Below are positions 24,244-32,474 of a stretch of DNA of 64,000 bases, piece by piece. Each line of letters opens with the position of its first letter. The stretch's first letter is position 1. Source of the DNA: Mariniphaga sediminis (GTDB lineage: Bacteria > Bacteroidota > Bacteroidia > Bacteroidales > Prolixibacteraceae); contig NZ_QWET01000001.1 in the NCBI RefSeq assembly GCF_003573545.1, positions 124,001-188,000 of the forward strand. The letters run 5' to 3'. Below the pieces are notes generated by a model. It saw only the letters and a list, made by a program, of their open reading frames with translations, was not told the origin of the DNA and made no database searches. Position numbers and translations under genes: made by a program.

Positions 24244-27200
24244 ATGAAAAAAATGATTGATTTGTTTGGGAATGCAAAAGTTCCTGGACTGAAAAAATTA
24301 TTGAGGCTTATGAAATTAACAGCTTTCTTTATCCTAATCTCCCTTGGAAGTGTTTTGGCCACCAAAACCTATTCGCAATCTAAAACACTTACCCTGCACA
24401 TGGAAAATACCACGGTGAAAGCCGTTTTATCAGAAATTGAAAGTCAGAGTGAGTTCCGCATCATGTACAGCGGTAAATTTATCGATGTAGACAGGGAGGT
24501 AACCGTTAATGTCGAAAGGAAAAAAATTGAAACCGTCTTGAACTTATTGTTTGACGGGACTGATGTAGGCTATACAGTAAAAGACCGCTTTATTGTTTTA
24601 GTTACCCCGGAACTGATTGCTGAAGGAACGTTTGCTGTTTTGCAGCAACACACTGTTTCCGGTAAAGTTACTGATGTCAACAACCAGCCTTTGCCCGGTG
24701 TAACAGTGGTGGTAAAAGGCACAACACAAGGTACGGTTACCAATGCCGACGGAGAATATATTCTTGCCAATATTCCCGAAAATGCCACGCTGCTGTTCTC
24801 GTTTGTGGGTATGAGAACAGAGGAAATGGTTGTTGGAAACCAGACTGTTGTAAATATGAAGATGACAGAAGAGACAATTGGTTTGGAAGAAGTAGTAGCC
24901 GTAGGATATGGATCCCAGAAAAAAGTTAACCTCACCGGGTCTGTTGCAAGTATCACCAGTGAGCAACTTGAGAAAAGAACCGTAACGAAAGCTTCGCAAA
25001 TTCTGGCAGGCCAGATGAGTGGTATTTCTGTAAGGCAATTGTCGGGAAATCCGGGAAATAACGGGGCTTCGCTTTTGATTAGGGGCCGCGGGACTTTCAG
25101 CGGCGCAGGAACCAGCCCATTGGTACTTGTGGATGGTATTGAATCTTCTTTAGATAATATTGATCCGAATGACATCGCAAACATTTCTATATTGAAAGAT
25201 GCTGCCTCTGCTGCCATATATGGTTCAAAAGCTGCCAATGGGGTTATTTTGGTTGAAACCAAAAAGGGAGTATCCGGAGAACCTGTTTTCAGCTACCAAA
25301 CCTTTGTGGGAAAACAAAAACCTACCATGTTGCCCGAAATGGTAAATTCATGGGAATATGCCCAGATACTGAATGAAGCACAGGTGAATATGGGTGGTTC
25401 AAGAAGGTATACAGATGAAGAAATTCAGAAGTTCAAATCCGGAAGTGATCCACTGAATTATCCAAACTTTGACCATATCGGCTATTTGTTTGATTCAGGA
25501 AGTGGCGTGGAAACCAAACACAATGTGAGCATGCGGGGAGGTACAAAAGGTACGCAATATCTGTTTTCTGCAGGGTATTATGACCAGCAGGGATTAATAA
25601 AAAATAATGGCGCCGACAGGTTTGATATACGATTAAACCTGAACACCGAACTGCGCGAGAACCTTAAATTCAGCGTAAAACTGGCAGGAAATAAATACAA
25701 GGAACAAGAACCATCAAGCCCTTACAGTGCGGGTGTGGGAATGATAGTAAGGGGAGCCATGAGAAATTCAAATACTATTCTTGGTGTACATCCCGATGGT
25801 TATTACGGAAGAAATGAAACGTTGCACCCGGAAGCTGACCTGAACAGCAAGTCATTTGTAAAAAGCGGAAGTTCCTATTTTTACGGGAATGTCGATTTGG
25901 TTTGGGAAATAACAAAAGACTTGTCTGTTAGAGGACAGGCCGGTTATACTTACGGGGTTTCTGATTACAAATTTTTTGTTGCAACACAGCAGATTACACC
26001 GGATTATGGTATTGGTGTAAATAGTTTAAATAACAGCTGGTCAAAAAACGATGCTTTAACATTGCAGTCTGTTATTGAATACAACAAAGTGGTAAATAAC
26101 CATACATTCCATCTGTTGGGAGGTATCTCCGGGCAGGCGTATGATTACAGGTATATTGCTGCTTACCGGAATAAGTTCCCGAACAATGAAATCCACGAGA
26201 TTGATGCAGGTTCAACAGCACAGGGTACTCAAAACGGAACCGGTTCTCAAAGCTCTCTTTTGTCCTATTTTGGAAGGGCCAACTATAATTTTGGCAGCAA
26301 GTATCTGTTTGAAGCAAACTTCAGATACGACGGCTCGTCACGTTTCCCCGAAGGAAACAGGTGGGGGCTTTTCCCTTCATTCTCTGCTGCCTGGAGGGTG
26401 TCTGAAGAGGGGTTCTTTCAGGATGCCGTTTCGTGGTTAGATAATTTTAAGCTCCGCGCTTCGTGGGGTGAACTGGGTAACCAATCCATCGGCAATTATC
26501 CTTATCAGGATCTTGTGGCCCTTGGGCAAAATTATCCTTTTGGGAATGAACTGTCGGCTGGTGCAGCTGTTACCACCATCGCAAACAAAGAGATTACCTG
26601 GGAAACTACAAAAATCATTGATGTTGGAATAGACCTCGGATTTTTTGACAATAAACTTGCCTTTACAGCAGACTACTTTCAGAAAAATACCTTCGATATT
26701 CTTTACAATGTTTCCGTATCAAGAATGTTAGGGGCCTCTCCTTCATCCACCAATGCCGGGGAAGTTAAAAACACCGGTTGGGACTTCGACCTTTCCTATA
26801 AAAATAGTGTAGGGGACTTTTATTACGGCGTTTCAGCTATTTTTTCTGTTGTGCATAACGAGGTTGTTAAGCTATACGGAGATCTGGAAGAGGATATTAA
26901 CTCCGGGTTATTTGTCGGTCATCCTATTGGAAGTTCTTACGGATATACAAGTGATGGATTGTTCGTGACCGACCAGGAGGTTGCAGCTTACGCCGATCAG
27001 CCTTACCCGGTAATTGCCAATGCCGGAGGGATTAAATTTGTTGATATCAGTGGTCCTGACGGAACTCCTGACGGGAAAGTTACTTCTGCTTATGACAGGC
27101 AGGTAATTGGCCAGCCTCTTCCTATTACAACCTATGCTTTTACCCTGAACGGAGGGTATAAGAATTTTGATTTTAATATTTTGCTTCAGGGAGAAGGAGG

Positions 27201-27609
27201 AAGGAATAGTATGGTCAGTATAGATCATTTCTTCCCACTGGATAATAATGGAAACGTTCAAAGAGACGCTTATGAAAACAGGTGGACCGCCGAAAATCCG
27301 GATCCCAATGCAATCTATCCTAAAATAATGATTACCGGAACGGATTTCTACCGGAATAATCTTGTAGACTACTGGTTCAGGGATGCGTCCTTTATCAGGC
27401 TGAAAAATGTTCAAATCGGATATACACTGCCTGAAAGCATACTAAATAAGACCTTTTTGGACAGGGTACGTATTTACGTAACAGGCGAAAACCTGTTTAC
27501 CCTGACCGGCTATTATAAAGACTGGGATCCTGAAATGAGTACAGGAGGATCAACCCGGTTCTATCCGCTCTCAAAACTTTATGTAGCTGGTATCAATATA
27601 GATTTTTAA
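24244..27609 (+). CDS. SusC/RagA-family TonB-linked outer-membrane transporter with STN domain
   Basis: 1121 residues. A signal peptide occupies about residues 20-45. An STN domain (about 46-120; TLTLHMENTTVKAVLSEIE) signals to FecR. A carboxypeptidase-D-like domain follows (about 136-215; HTVSGKVTDVNNQPLPGVTV), then the TonB box region (GLEEVVAVGYG), the plug (about 225-340; LLIRGRGTFS, ILKDAASAAIYGSKAANGV) and the 22-strand barrel ending in an aromatic-rich LYVAGINIDF terminus. It imports oligosaccharides or peptides across the outer membrane with SusD, powered by TonB. The preceding ECF sigma and FecR make it a trans-envelope-regulated transporter. No glycosidase is directly attached to this operon. 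Confidence 0.96.
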   Translation: MKKMIDLFGNAKVPGLKKLLRLMKLTAFFILISLGSVLATKTYSQSKTLTLHMENTTVKAVLSEIESQSEFRIMYSGKFIDVDREVTVNVERKKIETVLNLLFDGTDVGYTVKDRFIVLVTPELIAEGTFAVLQQHTVSGKVTDVNNQPLPGVTVVVKGTTQGTVTNADGEYILANIPENATLLFSFVGMRTEEMVVGNQTVVNMKMTEETIGLEEVVAVGYGSQKKVNLTGSVASITSEQLEKRTVTKASQILAGQMSGISVRQLSGNPGNNGASLLIRGRGTFSGAGTSPLVLVDGIESSLDNIDPNDIANISILKDAASAAIYGSKAANGVILVETKKGVSGEPVFSYQTFVGKQKPTMLPEMVNSWEYAQILNEAQVNMGGSRRYTDEEIQKFKSGSDPLNYPNFDHIGYLFDSGSGVETKHNVSMRGGTKGTQYLFSAGYYDQQGLIKNNGADRFDIRLNLNTELRENLKFSVKLAGNKYKEQEPSSPYSAGVGMIVRGAMRNSNTILGVHPDGYYGRNETLHPEADLNSKSFVKSGSSYFYGNVDLVWEITKDLSVRGQAGYTYGVSDYKFFVATQQITPDYGIGVNSLNNSWSKNDALTLQSVIEYNKVVNNHTFHLLGGISGQAYDYRYIAAYRNKFPNNEIHEIDAGSTAQGTQNGTGSQSSLLSYFGRANYNFGSKYLFEANFRYDGSSRFPEGNRWGLFPSFSAAWRVSEEGFFQDAVSWLDNFKLRASWGELGNQSIGNYPYQDLVALGQNYPFGNELSAGAAVTTIANKEITWETTKIIDVGIDLGFFDNKLAFTADYFQKNTFDILYNVSVSRMLGASPSSTNAGEVKNTGWDFDLSYKNSVGDFYYGVSAIFSVVHNEVVKLYGDLEEDINSGLFVGHPIGSSYGYTSDGLFVTDQEVAAYADQPYPVIANAGGIKFVDISGPDGTPDGKVTSAYDRQVIGQPLPITTYAFTLNGGYKNFDFNILLQGEGGRNSMVSIDHFFPLDNNGNVQRDAYENRWTAENPDPNAIYPKIMITGTDFYRNNLVDYWFRDASFIRLKNVQIGYTLPESILNKTFLDRVRIYVTGENLFTLTGYYKDWDPEMSTGGSTRFYPLSKLYVAGINIDF

Positions 27610-27629
27610 TCAATAAAAAGGAAATTATT

Positions 27630-29258
27630 ATGAAATCATTACAAAAAATAGGTTTGTTCCTGGGTGTGATATTGATTTTTTTGCTGGGCCAAACTGGGTG
27701 CCAGGACGAATGGTTGGACAAGCAGCCACTTGCCGCTCTTTCAGAGGCCTCCTTTTGGACCACTGAGAGTGATGCAATGCTTGCTTTAACCGGTGTTTAC
27801 CGGAACAGTAATACAGGCCTCAACGCTTATACAAACGAATTGCTTATTATGTCGAGCTTTACCGATGACTCCGGGTACAAACACGGGGCTGTTGGCGTAA
27901 TCTACAGTGGCTATTTAAATGAAGGCGACGGACAGGTTGTTAAAGCAATATGGGATAGGGCTTATGCCACCATTTTTAAAGCAAATTATTTTCTTGCCAA
28001 TATTGACAAGGTGGAAATGGATGCGGCAAAAAAAGCGGAAATAACTGCTGAAGTAAGGTTTTTAAGGGCATATGAATATTTTTATCTTTCCGTATTGTAT
28101 GGTGGCGTTCCTTTAATTACGGACGTGTTGACCATTGAGGAGGCAAATAATCAGACGCGTAATACATTACAGCAAATCGTGGACTTCTGTATTACTGAAC
28201 TTACTGCTGCTTCTTCAGACCTTCCTACTTCAAGGCCTGAAAATGAAAAAGGGAGAATACTAAAAGCTGCTCCGCTTGCCATAAAAGGAAGGTTACAAAT
28301 GATCCATAAAAATTGGTCGGAGGCCGCTGCTACCTACAAACAGATCATCGATTTGGACAACCATATTATTGATCCAAAGTATAAGGAGATTTTTGAAGAA
28401 GTGGGTGAAAACAGCAAAGAAATCATTCTCTCTACCAATTGTGTGGCTGGTCTTTTTGGTAATCCGCAGAACCAAAGAAACTACCATCCCGACTTTTATG
28501 GAGGTTACCAGGAAGACAACCTTTATCAAAACCTGGTGGATGCCTACCTGATGAATGACGGGCTGCCCATTGAAGAGTCACCATTATACGATCCGGCAAA
28601 TCCTTTTGAAAACCGTGATCCACGTCTTTATGCAAGCGTGTTTTTACCGGGATATACCATGTTCCGCGGGAGGTTATTTCCAACCGATCCGGAAGCCACA
28701 AAGGTTGGTTCTTTGCGGGGAGCAACCGGGTATGGATGGAAAAAGTACGTAACAGAAGATTATGGTGGCGACTGGGGTTCCTCTGGTGATGATATTATCC
28801 TGGTACGCTATGCCGAAGTGCTGCTAAGCTATTTGGAATCGAAACTGGAAGCCGGGGATAATATAACGCAGGAATTACTGGATCAAACAATTAATCAGGT
28901 ACGGGGAAGGGAAGCTGTAAGCATGCCACCGGTAACTGAAACGGATCCGGCTGAATTGAGAGAAATTATCCGTAGGGAAAGACGTGTGGAATTTTGTCAG
29001 GAAAGACTTATAAGATACATGGATATTCGCAGATGGGGTATCTTCCTGGAACGCCTTAACAGGAAATTTTATGGGATGAAGCTTACTGATGATCCTGATA
29101 ATTACGATGCACACACTGTGGAAACAACAGGAAAATACAGAGGTCACTATATTGCGCTCGATAAAACCGGGAGTTATACAGAAGACCATGCCCTCCTGCC
29201 AATTCCTTTATACGAAATAAACATTAACCCTGCCCTGGAACAAAATCCGGGATATTGA
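27630..29258 (+). CDS. SusD/RagB-family surface glycan-binding lipoprotein
   Basis: 542 residues, 20 bp after SusC. A lipoprotein signal ends in LLGQTGC (cysteine near 24). The SusD-like N-terminal region has DKQPLAALSEASFWTTESDA, the four TPR-like helices follow, and the RagB/SusD C-terminal domain contains DDIILVRYAEVLLSYLE and the late LREIIRRERRVEFCQE and YMDIRRWG motifs. It caps SusC and captures substrate at the cell surface. A likely terminator-like inverted repeat lies downstream. Divergence among SusD proteins prevents naming the ligand. Confidence 0.96.
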   Translation: MKSLQKIGLFLGVILIFLLGQTGCQDEWLDKQPLAALSEASFWTTESDAMLALTGVYRNSNTGLNAYTNELLIMSSFTDDSGYKHGAVGVIYSGYLNEGDGQVVKAIWDRAYATIFKANYFLANIDKVEMDAAKKAEITAEVRFLRAYEYFYLSVLYGGVPLITDVLTIEEANNQTRNTLQQIVDFCITELTAASSDLPTSRPENEKGRILKAAPLAIKGRLQMIHKNWSEAAATYKQIIDLDNHIIDPKYKEIFEEVGENSKEIILSTNCVAGLFGNPQNQRNYHPDFYGGYQEDNLYQNLVDAYLMNDGLPIEESPLYDPANPFENRDPRLYASVFLPGYTMFRGRLFPTDPEATKVGSLRGATGYGWKKYVTEDYGGDWGSSGDDIILVRYAEVLLSYLESKLEAGDNITQELLDQTINQVRGREAVSMPPVTETDPAELREIIRRERRVEFCQERLIRYMDIRRWGIFLERLNRKFYGMKLTDDPDNYDAHTVETTGKYRGHYIALDKTGSYTEDHALLPIPLYEININPALEQNPGY

Positions 29259-29268
29259 TATAACTAAT

Positions 29269-29334
29269 GCTGCAGGCTGTTTGAATGAAATGCCTTTTGA
29301 TGTAAGGGGAATTTTAATTCAAATTGCCTGCAGC
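29269..29334 (+). terminator. Possible operon-end inverted repeat after susD
   Basis: A 9-bp perfect stem GCTGCAGGC/GCCTGCAGC (29269-29277 and 29326-29334) with a 48-base loop, 11 bp after the SusD stop. The loop is long and there is no good T-run, so termination is only a possibility. The rest of the 280-bp convergent spacer shows nothing. Confidence 0.35.
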
Positions 29335-29538
29335 TAATTCTAAAATACCTTTTGATTTTCTCATTTGTAAAAGTTTGATTTTTAAAGATATCTTTAGTTG
29401 AATGGTTCGTTGTGCCTGAAGTTCTTTGAAATTATTTTTATTTATAAATGTGTGATGTCATTTTTTATATGGTCTTGTCTGAATTGCTCCGGTTAATTTT
29501 GGAGGAAAGGATTTTTATATTTTGTTGATAAAGTGAAC

Positions 29539-31134
29539 TTAGCTGGTAGTGTTGAGTTTGGACTGAAGTTTCGACAGTTTGTTATAGTTGTCGATGGCAA
29601 CAAAGTAGTTGGGATCTTCCAAAACATTCACATCGCAAATAGCTTCTGCTTTTTTTACCAGTTTGATACAGTCTTTGCTTAAATGGCGTAAGTGAATTGT
29701 TTTTCCTGCTTTGTGGTATCGTTCGGCGAGCTTGTTTATGGCCTCGATAGCAGATTGATCCATAATGCGCGATTCTTTAAAATCTACTATCACCTCGCTC
29801 GGGTCATTCTGAACTTCGAATTTTGTTTGAAAAAGTGTTGTTGACCCAAAGAATAGAGGGCCATAAATTTCATAATGTTTAATGCCGTGTTCGTCTGTTG
29901 TTTTACGCGCACGAATACGTTTGGCATTCTCCCAGGAGAATACCAGCGCAGAAACAATTACTCCGGCCAAAACGGCGATGGCAAGGTCGAAAACGACAGT
30001 TAATCCGGTAACCAGGATAATCACGATTAAATCGGACAGCGGAATTTTGTTGATAATGTTGAAGGTGCTCCAGGCAAATGTCCCGATAACTACCATAAAC
30101 ATAACACCTACCAGGGCAGCGATCGGGATCATTTCAATGTACGTTGATGCAAATAATATAAACATCAGTAACATAACAGCGCCCACAATACCTGATAATC
30201 GTCCGCGGCCACCCGATTTTATATTGATGATACTTTGACCAATCATGGCGCAGCCACCCATTCCTCCGAAGAAACCATTTACGATGTTTGCAGCGCCTTG
30301 TGCAACACATTCACGGTTTCCGTTTCCGCGTGTTTCGGTTAGTTCGTCCACAAGGTTCAGTGTCATTAACGACTCAATTAAACCTACGGCAGCTAAAATA
30401 AGCGCGAAGGGGAATATCAATCGAAGTGTTTCAAAATTGAAGGGAATAAGAGGTACATTAAAGATCGGCAGTCCGGCTTTAATACTTTCTCCTCCCCGGT
30501 TTTGAATAAAGCTTTTTACGGTTTCCGTTTCAATGTTGCCGAATATGACCAAAGCAGATACCACGAGAATTCCTACCAGTGCTGCCGGTATGGCTTTACT
30601 GATTTTGGGAAGAATCAACATGATTGCCATGGTAACAGCAACCAGTCCAACCATCATATAAAGGGGGGCTCCGCTGAGCCATTCGCCACCTGATTTAAAC
30701 ATGTTGAGCTGAGATAAGAAGATTACAATGGCTAATCCGTTTACAAATCCCATCATTACCGAATGGGGAACCAACCGGATTAATTTTCCGAGTTTAAAAA
30801 CGCCGAATAAAGCTTGTATGGTTCCGGCCAGAATTAAGGCGGCTAAAAGATATTGAAGTCCTTGCCCGTCGCCTAGTGCATTTCCTTTTTGAATCAGGCT
30901 GACTATTACAACAGCCATAGCGCCGGTTGCTCCTGAGATCATTCCTGGACGACCGCCAAAAATGGAAGTTATCAGGCCCATCATAAAAGCTCCGTAAAGT
31001 CCTACAACGGGCGAAACACCTGCAACAAAAGCAAATGCTACTGCTTCGGGCACCAATGCCAGCGCTACGGTTAATCCCGACAGGATATCGTCTTTGATGC
31101 TTCCCTGTTTTTTGTCGATAAATTCAAATTTCAT
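29539..31134 (-). CDS. SulP-family (SLC26-like) anion transporter with STAS domain
   Basis: 531 residues. The family start IKDDILSGLTVALALVPEAV is at residues 13-32, ten or more membrane helices follow with GMISGATGAMAVVIVSLI and GFFGGMGGCAMIGQSIINIK, and a C-terminal STAS domain (about 405-520; VIVDFKESRIMDQSAIEAIN). It moves sulfate, bicarbonate or another anion across the inner membrane. The second gene of a minus-strand pair, 273 bp behind an AraC regulator. If the glycans handled here are sulfated, sulfate handling would be useful, but no sulfatase is present in this window, so a link is speculative. Confidence 0.93.
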   Translation of the reverse strand: MKFEFIDKKQGSIKDDILSGLTVALALVPEAVAFAFVAGVSPVVGLYGAFMMGLITSIFGGRPGMISGATGAMAVVIVSLIQKGNALGDGQGLQYLLAALILAGTIQALFGVFKLGKLIRLVPHSVMMGFVNGLAIVIFLSQLNMFKSGGEWLSGAPLYMMVGLVAVTMAIMLILPKISKAIPAALVGILVVSALVIFGNIETETVKSFIQNRGGESIKAGLPIFNVPLIPFNFETLRLIFPFALILAAVGLIESLMTLNLVDELTETRGNGNRECVAQGAANIVNGFFGGMGGCAMIGQSIINIKSGGRGRLSGIVGAVMLLMFILFASTYIEMIPIAALVGVMFMVVIGTFAWSTFNIINKIPLSDLIVIILVTGLTVVFDLAIAVLAGVIVSALVFSWENAKRIRARKTTDEHGIKHYEIYGPLFFGSTTLFQTKFEVQNDPSEVIVDFKESRIMDQSAIEAINKLAERYHKAGKTIHLRHLSKDCIKLVKKAEAICDVNVLEDPNYFVAIDNYNKLSKLQSKLNTTS

Positions 31135-31225
31135 GCTGGATAATTAACTCGGAAAGTCGGAGACCTCAGCACGACGGCTGGTTAGATGAAAGTACACTGT
31201 TCTCATCCGAAGTCTTGTCCCGAGG
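31135..31225 (-). promoter_or_regulatory. Structured leader candidate upstream of the SulP gene
   Basis: The minus-strand 5' region immediately before the ATG can form a closing stem (CTCGG/CCGAG; 31220-31224 with 31148-31152), enclosing a 5-bp stem (31203-31207 with 31185-31189) and a 4-bp stem with a six-base loop (31177-31180 with 31167-31170). The three-stem arrangement resembles a regulatory RNA but matches no riboswitch class recognised here. Confidence 0.3.
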
Positions 31226-31407
31226 GATTATTAATAAGTTATTTAAAGAGTGCCTGTTTTGCAGTTCTCAAATTTCAGGGCGCGAAAATAGGGCATTTTC
31301 TGAATTTTATGTTGTAGGGCATGTTTTGAGATATATTGTTAATGTAGGGATAAACAAGCTACCCGGAATAACGTTGTTGCTTTTTTTGTTTTTAAGTCCA
31401 AATGACA

Positions 31408-32289
31408 TCAAATAGAAAGCATCTTGTCATTGAACCTTTTCTTGTAATTTAAAGGAGTGTATCCCGTTATCTCCTTGAATTTTTTTATAAAATAGGAAAC
31501 GCTGGTGTATCCGCAGGTATAACAAATGGAAGCAACGGAGTGGTCTTCTTCTACCAGTAACCGGCAGGCATGCTTGATTCTTATTTCATTGAGGAACTGA
31601 ATAAATGTTTTGTTGGTTCTTTTTTTGAAATAGCGACAAAAAACAGCAGGTGAAAGATTGGCAATTGAAGCTGCTTTTTCCAGGGACAGGTCTTCCTGGT
31701 AGTTGCTGATAATGTATTTATAAACTTTATTGAGCCGGTCTGAATCGTGTTGGTTTATCATTCCCCGGGCAGTGGGACTGGAGAGGAGTTGATATTCTTT
31801 ACCCGAAGCAATTTCTTCAAGCATGGAAAAAAGCAATGCAATTCGTTTGAATCCGGAGGCCTTGCTGATTGATTTCATGAAGGCGGAAACCGGAATTTTG
31901 GTTTTACCTTCTATCTTAATCCCTCGCTGAGAAAGTTGAATAAGGTCCAGGATGCTTTTCGATTCTGGCAGTTGCCAGAAGCTTTCCCCGAAAACATCTT
32001 TTTTGAAAAGTACAAATATTATTTCGGAGGAAAGGTTGTTGTCCTTGCGCATGTATTTCTTATCACTGTACCAAACGTGCGGAACATTCTCTCCGATTAA
32101 AACCAGGTCACCGGGATTAAAACGTTCGATGGAATCACCCACAATCCGGGTGCCGGTTCCCCGGATAACCAGTAACAACTCAATGTCGGGGTGAAATTGT
32201 AACGGATTGGGAAAGTATTTGAACTTCATGTGTTCCACATAAAAGGAGTGGTTGAAGTTTGCTTCTATTTTTTGAAAAACGGGTAACAT
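31408..32289 (-). CDS. AraC-family transcriptional regulator (cupin sensor)
   Basis: 293 residues. An N-terminal cupin-like sensor (about 20-110; FHPDIELLLVIRGTGTRIVG, NPGDLVLIGENVPHVWY) precedes two C-terminal helix-turn-helix units (about 195-285; LSLEKAASIANLSPAVFCRY, SVASICYTCGYTSVSYFIKK) and the usual F(K)xxTGYTPLNYKK end. It is divergent from the large block starting at 32475 with 185 bp between, the standard arrangement of a local activator responding to a sugar. A 14-bp motif upstream of it recurs upstream of the second AraC gene at 53841. Confidence 0.9.
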   Translation of the reverse strand: MLPVFQKIEANFNHSFYVEHMKFKYFPNPLQFHPDIELLLVIRGTGTRIVGDSIERFNPGDLVLIGENVPHVWYSDKKYMRKDNNLSSEIIFVLFKKDVFGESFWQLPESKSILDLIQLSQRGIKIEGKTKIPVSAFMKSISKASGFKRIALLFSMLEEIASGKEYQLLSSPTARGMINQHDSDRLNKVYKYIISNYQEDLSLEKAASIANLSPAVFCRYFKKRTNKTFIQFLNEIRIKHACRLLVEEDHSVASICYTCGYTSVSYFIKKFKEITGYTPLNYKKRFNDKMLSI

Positions 32290-32304
32290 GTCAAAATCAA
32301 GGTA

Positions 32305-32318
32305 TTTTAGGATAAAAT
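32305..32318. promoter_or_regulatory. Shared 14-bp operator candidate upstream of AraC gene 1
   Basis: TTTTAGGATAAAAT occurs 16-29 bp before the AraC start and is identical at 54745-54758 upstream of the second AraC gene. The core TTTAGGAT is repeated 63 bp further on, at 32369-32376, on the side of the divergent hydrolase block. Two spaced copies are what an AraC-type operator would look like. Confidence 0.5.
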
Positions 32319-32474
32319 AATTTTACATATGAACATGAGAACTAACCTAACTTTAAGCATCCAAATTATTTAGGATTATCCTTGGTAATTTTTGCCGTCC
32401 GTAAGGAGCCTAAAAATAGTAAAAAAATGACTATTTAAAGAATGTAACAAAAGTGTAACCAATAAAAATAAATC

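Noticed and set aside
24570-25262. 230-codon open frame antisense within susC
   Set aside because: Lies opposite the conserved STN/plug region of SusC; sequence is a shadow with no recognisable domain.
29539-31134. Sulfated-glycan utilisation signature via the SulP transporter
   Set aside because: No sulfatase or maturase gene in the window; SulP may transport other anions.
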